This document shows positions 1 through 5,683 of a stretch of DNA of 6,654 nucleotides, one piece after another. Within the stretch, counting starts at the first letter, position 1. Each line of letters starts with the position of its first letter. The DNA is from Gemmatimonadota bacterium (GTDB lineage Bacteria > Gemmatimonadota > Gemmatimonadetes > Gemmatimonadales > Gemmatimonadaceae), in contig CANJOX010000181.1 in assembly GCA_947475795.1 (NCBI GenBank), forward strand, positions 1 through 6,654, read 5' to 3'. The translations under genes and the position numbers were made by a program. The notes beneath the pieces are model-generated. The model searched no databases. It saw only the letters and a list, made by a program, of their open reading frames with translations, and was not told the DNA's origin.

Positions 1-69
1 GGTGCGGTCAGCCGCAATCAAGTGCAGCGCCTGCGCCGGGTTGTACGTGTTCGGACGTGGCTTACGCAT
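1..69 (-). CDS. Partial unidentified protein, N-terminal 23 codons only
   Basis: A minus-strand reading frame starts with ATG at 69-67 and is still open at the window edge. Its visible N-terminus reads MRKPRPNTYNPAQALHLIAA and then DRT. The start is convincing because GAGGAGG (complement of 74-80) stands four bases upstream, one of the best ribosome sites in the window. The first eight residues are basic and proline-rich, and what follows looks like the start of an amphipathic helix. I do not recognise the family, and 23 residues are too few to assign a function. It lies downstream of the YhaM-like gene on the same strand, but a 187-base AT-rich gap suggests its own promoter. Confidence 0.6.
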   Translation of the reverse strand, partial: MRKPRPNTYNPAQALHLIAADRT

Positions 70-73
70 CTCG

Positions 74-80
74 CCTCCTC
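74..80 (-). promoter_or_regulatory. Ribosome binding site of the left-edge gene
   Basis: GAGGAGG on the minus strand lies four bases before the ATG at 69-67. The match to the anti-Shine-Dalgarno sequence is strong and fixes the start of the partial gene. The spacing is slightly short. Confidence 0.6.
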
Positions 81-90
81 GCGCAAAGTG

Positions 91-109
91 CGCCGGCCAT
101 GATCCGGCG
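91..109. repeat. Small inverted repeat upstream of the left-edge gene
   Basis: CGCCGG (91-96) and CCGGCG (104-109) are perfect reverse complements separated by seven bases, about 22 bases before the start codon of the left-edge gene. It could be an operator or a hairpin in that gene's leader. Six-base GC arms arise easily by chance in DNA of this composition, so this is only a candidate. Confidence 0.25.
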
Positions 110-223
110 GCCGACGAGGAAAAATGTAAAACAGCCTTGCGGAATCCGGCACCATCCACGTCAAAAAACTCGATATCCGAATAACCGGCTAAGAGAAATA
201 TAACTGGTTTTTCCCTCGGAACG

Positions 224-251
224 GTCAGTCCAGACCATTAGGTCCGGTGAC
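224..251 (-). terminator. Possible terminator hairpin after the YhaM-like gene
   Basis: Starting five bases past the YhaM-like stop codon, the minus-strand transcript can fold as CCGGACC / GGUCUGG with loop UAAU. This is seven pairs including one G-U, extended by four further pairs (224-227 with 248-251) across a two-base bulge. Its position suits a transcript end. There is no U-run after it, so intrinsic termination is uncertain. Confidence 0.35.
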
Positions 252-256
252 GAAAA

Positions 257-1255
257 TCACTCCCAGGGGGCGGGTCGTCGCCAGAGTTTTCTCCCCAGAC
301 GCCACGAGCGCTTGGCCGACACTTCTGTGTCCGTGCCGGGCGGGAACAGATCAGGGTCGGACATCTCGTCGACCATGTCGGTGGCCTTCGCCGAGGCCTC
401 GTCGGCCCAGTGCACGATTTCCGCTTCCACGGTCATCGGTTGGACTGGACTGCCGAACTCGAGGGCGCCGTGATGCGAGAGGATGAAGTGCAGCAGTTCG
501 TCGCGCTGCGCCTGCGTCAGGGCAAGCGGTGATGCCGTGAGCTTCCGATCGAACATGAGCGCGCCGAGCGTGACGTGCCCGAGCAGCATGCCGGTGGGCG
601 TGTGGGCGAAGCCTTCGGGCGAGACACTGTAGGCTTCCACTTTCCCGATGTCATGCAACATGGCGCCGGCCACGGCGAGATCGGCGTTCGCCTTCCGCAC
701 CGTGGTGGCGATGGTCTTGGCGATCTTCGTGACTTCGAAGACGTGCAGGAGCAGTCCGCCCAGTTGAGCGTGGTGCCCGTTCACCGCCCCCGGCGTCCGC
801 TCGAAGCGGACGCGGAACTCGTCGTCGGCGAAGAAGAGGTCGACGGCGGCGCGGACCGACGGGGCGGCAATCTTGTGGCGCAGGTCGTCGAAGGCATCCC
901 AGACGCGCTCCGTGTCGACATCGATGCGGGGCAGGAAGTCGGTGGGATCGAACTGGTCGGCTGGGAGTACCCGCACCGGCGCGGTGACGGTGAGCTGACG
1001 TTTGCCGATGCCTTTGTCGCCGAAGCTGCCGATGTCGCCGATGACTTGCACGACGCGGCCTTTGTCGGCGCCAGCGCACCAGTCGAGCTTCTCCGACCAG
1101 ATGGGTGCGGTCTCGATGCTGCCGGATCCGTTGGCGAGGGTGAGCACGACGAACGGCAGGCCGGCCTTGGTCAACTTTTCGGTGCGATCACGCACCAGGA
1201 ACTCATGCTGGACGCGGTCGCCGGTCGCGGCGGTGCGCAGGTCGAATCTGGACAT
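257..1255 (-). CDS. YhaM-type 3'-5' exoribonuclease: OB-fold plus HD-domain phosphohydrolase
   Basis: This 332-residue protein has the two-domain layout of the YhaM family, 3'-5' exonucleases that trim RNA (and DNA in vitro) in the cytoplasm. An N-terminal OB-fold (about residues 15-98) would bind nucleic acid. A metal-dependent HD domain (about 160-295) follows. Visible HD ligands and neighbours are H161-H162, H171 in GGLLLH, H201-D202 in MLHDIGK, H227 in LLGH, H261-H262 in SHHG, and D285 in HWADEASAK. The segment HHGALEFGSP is a family signature. Length is close to Bacillus YhaM (about 314 residues). I chose ATG at 1255 because GAGG (complement of 1265-1268) lies nine bases upstream and the protein then opens directly before the OB-fold. 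A longer frame to 1321 adds 22 residues of no evident function. It is divergent from the MarR-family gene. Function is inferred from family, and the exact substrate is unknown. Confidence 0.88.
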   Translation of the reverse strand: MSRFDLRTAATGDRVQHEFLVRDRTEKLTKAGLPFVVLTLANGSGSIETAPIWSEKLDWCAGADKGRVVQVIGDIGSFGDKGIGKRQLTVTAPVRVLPADQFDPTDFLPRIDVDTERVWDAFDDLRHKIAAPSVRAAVDLFFADDEFRVRFERTPGAVNGHHAQLGGLLLHVFEVTKIAKTIATTVRKANADLAVAGAMLHDIGKVEAYSVSPEGFAHTPTGMLLGHVTLGALMFDRKLTASPLALTQAQRDELLHFILSHHGALEFGSPVQPMTVEAEIVHWADEASAKATDMVDEMSDPDLFPPGTDTEVSAKRSWRLGRKLWRRPAPWE

Positions 1256-1297
1256 GCGGGGTAACCTCGTGGGCCGGTCTGACAGAGGGCAGGTGAG

Positions 1298-1313
1298 CGC
1301 GCACCCTTGCGCG
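1298..1313. promoter_or_regulatory. Candidate operator between the divergent nuclease and MarR-family genes
   Basis: CGCGCA (1298-1303) and TGCGCG (1308-1313) form a perfect inverted repeat with a four-base spacer. It lies near the middle of the 87-base divergent gap, about 30 bases before the chosen MarR-family start. MarR proteins usually bind short palindromes in their own promoters, so this is a plausible autoregulatory site. Its arms are only six GC-rich bases and no -35/-10 boxes were found around it, so the call is weak. Confidence 0.25.
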
Positions 1314-1326
1314 GCGCCCACACGAT

Positions 1327-1333
1327 GGAGAGG
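1327..1333 (+). promoter_or_regulatory. Ribosome binding site that decides the MarR-family start
   Basis: GGAGAGG lies nine bases before the ATG at 1343. Upstream in-frame alternatives (TTG at 1307, ATG at 1325) have no comparable site, and the ATG at 1325 overlaps this one. Confidence 0.6.
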
Positions 1334-1342
1334 CTTGAAGAT

Positions 1343-1876
1343 ATGGCAACGCGTTTACGTTCTGAGTCTTCGCTCTCCGGAACCGCGGGTGGGTCCGACG
1401 CCTCGGCGGCCGTACCCGGCGAAGCGTCTGCGGCCGCGCTGCGGCTGTGGGTGATCCTGTCGCGCGCGCATGCGGCGATTGCCACGCTCGCGGCCGCCGA
1501 TGTCGCCCGTCATGGGCTTACGCTGGCCGAGTTCGGCATTCTGGAGGCTCTGCACCACCGAGGGCCGATGCTGTTGGGCGAGGTGCAGCGCCGTATTCTG
1601 GTGTCGAGCGGTGGCATCACGTTTCTCGTGGACCGGCTGACGGCCAAGGGACTCGTGGAACGCCGGACGTGCGAAGCAGACCGGCGCGCGCGTTACGCGG
1701 CGCTCACGCCTGCGGGGACGGCATTCGTGGAGCGGATCTTCCCCGAACACGCCGCGTTGCTGAGCAGGAGTATGGAGGGGCTCAGTGCCGACGACCAGCT
1801 GGCGACGGCCGACCTGCTGCGGGCGCTCGGACTCCACGCCGCCGGTGCGCCACGGTTGGGACACCGCGAGGACTGA
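1343..1876 (+). CDS. MarR-family transcriptional regulator, MhqR-like
   Basis: This 177-residue protein is a dimeric winged-helix DNA-binding regulator of the MarR family. A poorly conserved, Ala/Ser-rich tail (residues 1-30) leads into a dimerisation helix (about 31-58). The winged helix follows (about 59-125): LTLAEFGILEAL, a recognition helix in SSGGITFLVDRL (89-100), then the wing with EADRRARYAALT (111-122). C-terminal helices (about 125-165) complete the dimer interface. The segment ILVSSGGITFLVDRL plus Cys110 just before the DRR wing motif resembles, from memory, the MhqR/YkvE subgroup, whose Bacillus member responds to quinones. A redox or electrophile signal is therefore possible but unproven. 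The start at 1343 is set by the GGAGAGG site. It diverges from the YhaM-like gene and ends five bases before a strong hairpin. Targets are unknown, and autoregulation is likely by analogy. Confidence 0.88.
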   Translation: MATRLRSESSLSGTAGGSDASAAVPGEASAAALRLWVILSRAHAAIATLAAADVARHGLTLAEFGILEALHHRGPMLLGEVQRRILVSSGGITFLVDRLTAKGLVERRTCEADRRARYAALTPAGTAFVERIFPEHAALLSRSMEGLSADDQLATADLLRALGLHAAGAPRLGHRED

Positions 1877-1880
1877 ACGG

Positions 1881-1911
1881 CGCGAACCGGCGGCTACCCC
1901 GCCGGTTCGCG
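1881..1911. terminator. Bidirectional terminator-like hairpin between convergent genes
   Basis: CGCGAACCGGCGG (1881-1893) and CCGCCGGTTCGCG (1899-1911) are perfect 13-base reverse complements with a five-base loop. The structure almost fills the 44-base gap between the stops of the MarR-family gene (plus) and the TolB-like gene (minus), as expected of a shared terminator. Neither side has a T-run, so release may need Rho, or the hairpin may act mainly as a 3'-end stabiliser for both mRNAs. Confidence 0.7.
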
Positions 1912-1920
1912 TACCGGACG

Positions 1921-2997
1921 TCAGTTCTTCCAGTCGGCGAGGAACAGATTGGTTTCGCCGGGCTTCGCGTCGTGCCGGTTTGACGCCCAGATCAGCTGCT
2001 TGCCGTCGGGGCTGAACATCGGGAAGCCGTCGAAGTCGCCGTTCGTGGTGACGCGCTCGAGACCGGTCCCGTCGAGTCCCACGATGTACAAGTCGAAATT
2101 GCGGCTGCGCGGATTGACGTGATTGGACGAGAAAATGATGCGCTGGCCGTCCGGGGTCCACGACGGGCCGAAGTTCGCACCGCCGAGCTTGGTGATCTGC
2201 CGCTGATCAGAGCCGTCGGCGTTCATGACGAACAGCTCCATGCGGTTGGGACGGATCATGCGCTTGCCCAGCAGATCCTGATACGCCTTGAGCTCGGCGG
2301 GGTCGGTGTAGTGCCACGCGCGATACACGATCTTCGTGCCGTCGGGAGACCACCACGGGCCACCGTCATAGCCGGGCGTGGTGGTGAGACGCTTCACGTT
2401 GGTGCCGTCGACATTCATGGTGTAAATGTCGAGGTCACCGTCCTTGAGCGACGTGAACACGATCGACTTTCCATTCGGTGAAAGCACGCCCTCAGCGGTG
2501 TACACGCCGTAATTGGTGAGGCGCTTGAGATCCTTGCCGTCGCGGCCGACGGTGTAGATGTCGAACGGATCGATGCCCCACACATATCCCTGCGACGGAT
2601 CCGGCTTGACCGGGCAGGCGCTGTCGGCCGCGTGCGTGGAGGCGAAGAACAACCGCTGGCTGCCGGGGAGAAACCAGCCGCAGGTGGTCTTTCCGCCCAC
2701 GGACACCTTGGTGAGCCCGGAGCCATCGCGCCGCATCACGTACTGCTGATCGCAGGTGCGGCCATCGCGGGTGGACTGGAAGGTGATCCACTGCCCATCG
2801 GCACTGAAGTACGCTTCCGCGTTCTCCCCACCGTTGGTGAGCTGCCGCAGGTTGCTGAGGTGCGACTCGCCGCTGTCGGGGGCGAAGCTGTCGCCCATCG
2901 GCGTCGCGGCACTGGCCGGGCTCTGGCGGGAGGTCGGGGTGCAGGCCGCCGCGAGGGTCACGGCGGCCACGATCGGAAGGGGGCTGAAAATACGCAT
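1921..2997 (-). CDS. TolB-like (PD40) beta-propeller lipoprotein
   Basis: This 358-residue protein begins with a lipoprotein-type signal sequence. After MRIFSPLP come a hydrophobic stretch (about residues 8-18) and LAAAC with Cys19 as the likely lipidated residue. Ala rather than Leu at -3 makes the lipobox imperfect. A Ser/Pro/Ala-rich linker (20-45) leads to a propeller built of about six PD40/WD40-like blades. These are marked by FSADGQW, LSPNGKSIVF, WSPDGTKIVY, WTPDGQRIIF and FSPDGKQLIW, alternating with MRRDGSGL, MNVDGTN, MNADGSD and VGLDGTG strands, as in the TolB C-terminal domain. Cys82, Cys106 and Cys128 in the first blades could form disulfides in an exported protein. It lacks the separate N-terminal domain of true TolB, so TolB function should not be assumed; a binding or scaffold role at the envelope is likelier. 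It follows the S41 protease on the same strand after 75 bases. No Shine-Dalgarno sequence precedes the ATG at 2997, which sits in a strong hairpin. An in-frame TTG at 3033 is an alternative. Confidence 0.82.
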   Translation of the reverse strand: MRIFSPLPIVAAVTLAAACTPTSRQSPASAATPMGDSFAPDSGESHLSNLRQLTNGGENAEAYFSADGQWITFQSTRDGRTCDQQYVMRRDGSGLTKVSVGGKTTCGWFLPGSQRLFFASTHAADSACPVKPDPSQGYVWGIDPFDIYTVGRDGKDLKRLTNYGVYTAEGVLSPNGKSIVFTSLKDGDLDIYTMNVDGTNVKRLTTTPGYDGGPWWSPDGTKIVYRAWHYTDPAELKAYQDLLGKRMIRPNRMELFVMNADGSDQRQITKLGGANFGPSWTPDGQRIIFSSNHVNPRSRNFDLYIVGLDGTGLERVTTNGDFDGFPMFSPDGKQLIWASNRHDAKPGETNLFLADWKN

Positions 2998-3027
2998 GGG
3001 CTGAACCGTAGACCGGTCCAGCCCATG
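2995..3027 (-). promoter_or_regulatory. 14-bp hairpin containing the TolB-like start codon (terminator or translation lock)
   Basis: Read on the minus strand, CATGGGCTGGACCG and CGGTTCAGCCCATG fold into a continuous 14-pair stem (one G-U) with loop GTCTA. The last three bases of the 3' arm are the ATG of the TolB-like gene, and the bases after it read CGTATTTTC. The stem begins 45 bases past the S41 protease stop. It could be an intrinsic terminator with a poor T-run, or a structure that hides the downstream start codon. The fold is seen in the sequence; the role is inferred. Confidence 0.6.
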
Positions 3028-3072
3028 CGGCAATCAGTACAGTTACGAGGTCAGCCTACGCGCCGCACCGGC

Positions 3073-4683
3073 TCAGTTCCCGCGTCGGCGGGCCACACCC
3101 GGCTTGCTCGCGGCCGGGACCGACCCGGCAGCGGCGAACACGTCCTTTTGTGTCCGTGATGCTTTGAGGAGCTCCAGTGCGGTGCGCAGCTGGTTGTCGT
3201 CCCGGAGACTGCGCCGCCGTACAAGCGTGTCGCCGTAGACGAGCTTGGCGACGCGATCTTCGATCGCACGCTCGACATCAGGCGCGCCACCGTCCCAGAT
3301 CGCCTTGTCGAGCTTCACGGTGTCGGCGACCAGACGCTGGTAGAGCTCGTCGCGCCAGGCCGGATTGACCACGAAATTCGCTGCGACCTTGCCCTTCTGC
3401 TGCTCCGCGATGGCCGAGATGAGCGCGAAGTACTTCTGGCCGTAGGGGGCGATGGCCCGACGGAACGCCTGCTCGGCGCTCGAGAGCGTATCGGGCGCGA
3501 CGATGACGTCGGGCGTGATCGCGCCGCCGCCGTACAGCGTACGCCCACTCGCCGACTTGTACGTCGGACGTGCCTTTCGCACCGAGTCGGATTCGAGCGA
3601 ATCCGGGCGCACCTCGAGGTACTGTCCGTCCGCATTCATCTTGCGATCCTTCTGGATGGAGCGCCCCGACGGCGTGAACCACTTGCCGGTGGTGATCTTC
3701 AGCGCGTAGCCACCGTCGAGATTGTAGACGGACTGCACGAGTCCCTTGCCGTACGAGGTGGTGCCGAGCACGAGCGCGCGATCGTAGTCCTGGAGCGCAC
3801 CGGCCACGATCTCGGACGCGGAGGCTGAGCCGCCATCGACGAGGACCACCAGCGGCACATCCGGGGCGAGCGGCTCCCGTTCGGCGACAAACTTCTGAAA
3901 CTCACCACGGCCGCGCACCGACAACAGCTCCTTCCCCTGCGGGAGAAAGAGGTTCGACATGGCGAAGGCTTCGTCCAGAATTCCGCCGGGATTGCCGCGG
4001 AGGTCGATCACGATGCCCTTGGCGCCGCGCCGTGTGAGGCCGAGAATGGCGCTGGCCACGTCTTCGGTGGTCTGTTCGGAGAAGCGCTCGAGCGGCACAT
4101 AGCCCGTGTGTTCGTCGAGCATCATGCTGTAGCGAACGGCCGGCGCCTTAATTTCGGCGCGCGTGAAGTTCATCTTCACCGGCTGCGCCACGCCGATGCG
4201 GCCGAAGGTCACCGTGACCGGCGTTCCGACGGGACCGAGCAGCTTGTTCTGCACCTGCTGCGTGTTGAAGCCACGCGCATTGGTGGTGTCGATGATCATG
4301 ATCTTGTCCCCTTCTTCCACGCCGCCACTTTCGGCCGGGGAGTTGGGGAAGACCTTGTTGACGGTGACGTAGTCGCCGACCTTCGAGATCTCCATGCCGA
4401 TGCCGGCATAGCGCCCGTTGGTGTTGCGCGAGAACTCTTCGAGCTGCTTCGGGGTGAAGAGCTCGGTGTAGGGATCGTTGAGCTCCTGCACGAGTCCACG
4501 GGCAGCTTTCTCGTACAGCTGCTGGGCATCGAGGGTGTCGACGTAGCGGAGCGCGACGAAGGTCAGCACCTGATCGAGGAGCTGCGCCCCGCCACGGGTG
4601 GACCGCGCCTGCAGGGCGAAGCCTCCGGCGAGGACAGGGAGGAGAAGCAGGCTGGCCAGCGCGGCCTTTCTGGAGCGGGTCAT
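3073..4683 (-). CDS. S41-family C-terminal processing protease (Ctp/Prc type)
   Basis: This 536-residue serine protease is predicted to degrade or trim envelope proteins from their C-termini. Residues 1-26 (MTRSRK, then a hydrophobic stretch) form a signal peptide or membrane anchor; the cleavage site is unclear. An N-terminal helical region (about 33-82, with LNDPYTELFTP) precedes a PDZ domain (about 90-165, opening with YAGIGMEI), which in this family binds substrate C-termini. The S41 core follows (about 180-400), with LRGNPGGILDEA (228-239). The Ser-Lys dyad plus Gln is visible as Ser288 in GGSASASEI, Lys313 in SYGKG and Gln317, with the 25- and 4-residue spacings known from E. coli Prc. 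The C-terminal extension (about 400-510, helix-rich) makes it longer than Bacillus CtpB; I recall similar tails in Bacteroidota homologues. The last 25 residues are Ala- and Arg-rich. No clear Shine-Dalgarno sequence precedes the ATG at 4683. The 102-base gap upstream may contain its promoter. All active-site residues are present, so it should be active. Confidence 0.93.
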   Translation of the reverse strand: MTRSRKAALASLLLLPVLAGGFALQARSTRGGAQLLDQVLTFVALRYVDTLDAQQLYEKAARGLVQELNDPYTELFTPKQLEEFSRNTNGRYAGIGMEISKVGDYVTVNKVFPNSPAESGGVEEGDKIMIIDTTNARGFNTQQVQNKLLGPVGTPVTVTFGRIGVAQPVKMNFTRAEIKAPAVRYSMMLDEHTGYVPLERFSEQTTEDVASAILGLTRRGAKGIVIDLRGNPGGILDEAFAMSNLFLPQGKELLSVRGRGEFQKFVAEREPLAPDVPLVVLVDGGSASASEIVAGALQDYDRALVLGTTSYGKGLVQSVYNLDGGYALKITTGKWFTPSGRSIQKDRKMNADGQYLEVRPDSLESDSVRKARPTYKSASGRTLYGGGAITPDVIVAPDTLSSAEQAFRRAIAPYGQKYFALISAIAEQQKGKVAANFVVNPAWRDELYQRLVADTVKLDKAIWDGGAPDVERAIEDRVAKLVYGDTLVRRRSLRDDNQLRTALELLKASRTQKDVFAAAGSVPAASKPGVARRRGN

Positions 4684-4750
4684 GCGGCTACTCGCGAAGG
4701 AGGGACCGAGAAAACTATCAGGAATACGTACGCGGCGGGGCGCGCGCTGT

Positions 4751-4771
4751 TCCGGTGTTCCAGCGACCGGA
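4751..4771 (-). terminator. Weak hairpin after the replication-initiator gene
   Basis: TCCGGT (4751-4756) and ACCGGA (4766-4771) pair around a nine-base loop, 15 bases past the initiator stop codon on the minus strand. No T-run follows. It could be a weak terminator or attenuator between the initiator and S41 genes, but six-pair stems are common at this base composition. Confidence 0.2.
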
Positions 4772-4785
4772 TCAGGCGGGGCGGG

Positions 4786-5643
4786 TCAGGATTCTTCTCT
4801 AGGGCGTGAGCCGAGGACGTAATCGACGCTCCAGATCCGGTCGTACTGACGGACGGCGATGTCGCGTACCAGCCCGGCGCTGAGGAGCATTTCGTGGGCC
4901 GGCTGCAGCACGCGCTGCAGGTGCGACGGGTACCGCTGTGTGAGCGGCATCTGCTCGGCGAGCCGTTCGAGCGAGATGCGCCAGGACAGGCGCCCGTCGG
5001 CGCGAGCGACCTCGAGCATGCGGTACAAGCGACGGGCCACCGGAGAGGACAGGGCGTGGTAGCGAGCGGCCGACAGCGTGATCGTGTGGCGTGCGGCGAG
5101 ATTGGCCCGCATGGTGGCTGACAGGGTCACCCGTGCGTCTCCCGGCTCGCCCGCGGCCAGATTGCCGAACAGGTGCAGCTGCTCACGATCGGCCACGCGC
5201 CGCCGCTGCACGGAGACCGTGCTGAGCACCGTGAAGCTGATGTCCTGATGGGCGCTGTGCGCCGACCAGTAGGCGCCGACCGATTCGAGGGTGGTGCGCT
5301 CCAGTCGTGCCAGCGCCGCGCGCAGTTGCTCGTAGGTGCGTCCATCCGCCCGCCGGCCCATGGAGCGCAGGAACGCGTGCAGCGTGAACGTGACGGCGCC
5401 GTCGGCCGGTGCTCCCGCCTCGTTGTAGCGGTGCAGGAGCTCGACGTACACATCTTGATCGAAGGTGCCCGGCAGGCGATCGCCCGGGGCGGGAATGACA
5501 CGCCAGCGCCCTCCGTTCTCGGTGGAGAACGACACGGGCGTATCGTCGGCGGAATCGCTCAGGCGAAAGAGCGGGAGCTCCTCGAGGGAACGATCGAGGA
5601 TCACCCCGCGCACGGCCGGGCGCCTGCGTGCAGCGAGTGTCAT
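4786..5643 (-). CDS. Replication initiator protein A-like protein (plasmid RepA/RPA type)
   Basis: This 285-residue protein resembles the replication initiator protein A family, plasmid initiators that bind origin repeats through two winged-helix domains. After a variable, Arg-rich start comes the LPLF segment (residues 23-26). The first winged helix spans about 58-150 (FDQDVYVELLHRYNEAG, FTLHAFLRSMG, TYEQLRAALARLERTTLES). The second spans about 175-270 (TLSAARYHALSSPVARRLYRMLE, ISLERLAEQMPL, YPSHLQRVLQPAHEMLLSAGLV). Length fits the family. No ribosome site precedes the ATG at 5643, and in-frame GTG codons at residues 11 and 14 are alternative starts. It lies 40 bases after the dehydrogenase stop and may be co-transcribed. 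I see no iterons, partition genes or DnaA-box cluster around it, so it may be a chromosomal homologue with a different DNA-binding job. The family call comes from pattern memory. Confidence 0.75.
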   Translation of the reverse strand: MTLAARRRPAVRGVILDRSLEELPLFRLSDSADDTPVSFSTENGGRWRVIPAPGDRLPGTFDQDVYVELLHRYNEAGAPADGAVTFTLHAFLRSMGRRADGRTYEQLRAALARLERTTLESVGAYWSAHSAHQDISFTVLSTVSVQRRRVADREQLHLFGNLAAGEPGDARVTLSATMRANLAARHTITLSAARYHALSSPVARRLYRMLEVARADGRLSWRISLERLAEQMPLTQRYPSHLQRVLQPAHEMLLSAGLVRDIAVRQYDRIWSVDYVLGSRPREES

Positions 5644-5683
5644 CGAAGGAGAAAGCTGGCCGTCCGGCGTGGTGGGCGCCAGT

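Larger units (their letters stand above)
70..256. other. AT-rich intergenic gap, probable promoter region for the left-edge gene
   Basis: This 187-base gap separates two minus-strand genes. It is clearly more AT-rich than the coding DNA, especially at about 120-215, which holds runs of A or T near 121-131, 162-167 and 208-212. That suggests minus-strand promoter activity for the left-edge gene. I could not find a -35/-10 pair with good spacing: TTGACG (complement of 158-163) and TACATT (complement of 123-128) are too far apart to form one promoter. No open frame of meaningful length with a ribosome site is present. Two hairpins inside it are listed separately. Confidence 0.4.

Noticed and set aside
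115..130. GAGGA followed by ATG on the plus strand in the left gap, resembling a small gene start
   Set aside because: The ATG is followed immediately by TAA, so no peptide is encoded.
575..1264. A 229-codon plus-strand frame opposite the YhaM-like gene
   Set aside because: It has no recognisable domain and is a Gly/Val/Glu-rich shadow of a gene with intact OB and HD motifs.
1355..2161. A 268-codon minus-strand frame crossing the MarR-family gene and the end of the TolB-like gene
   Set aside because: It spans the convergent hairpin, is Arg/Gln-rich with no domain, and overlaps two well-supported genes in other frames.
4694..4701. AAGGAGG-like purine run on the plus strand just upstream of the S41 gene
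   Set aside because: It is on the wrong strand for the S41 gene, and no plus-strand start codon follows at a usable distance.
4108..4809. A 233-codon plus-strand frame inside the S41 protease region
   Set aside because: It is antisense to the PDZ and N-terminal region of a protease with all catalytic residues; no domain or ribosome site.
5656..5682. CTGGC and GCCAG inverted repeat between the dehydrogenase and initiator genes
   Set aside because: It has only five pairs around a 17-base loop, which is too weak to call a terminator in GC-rich DNA.
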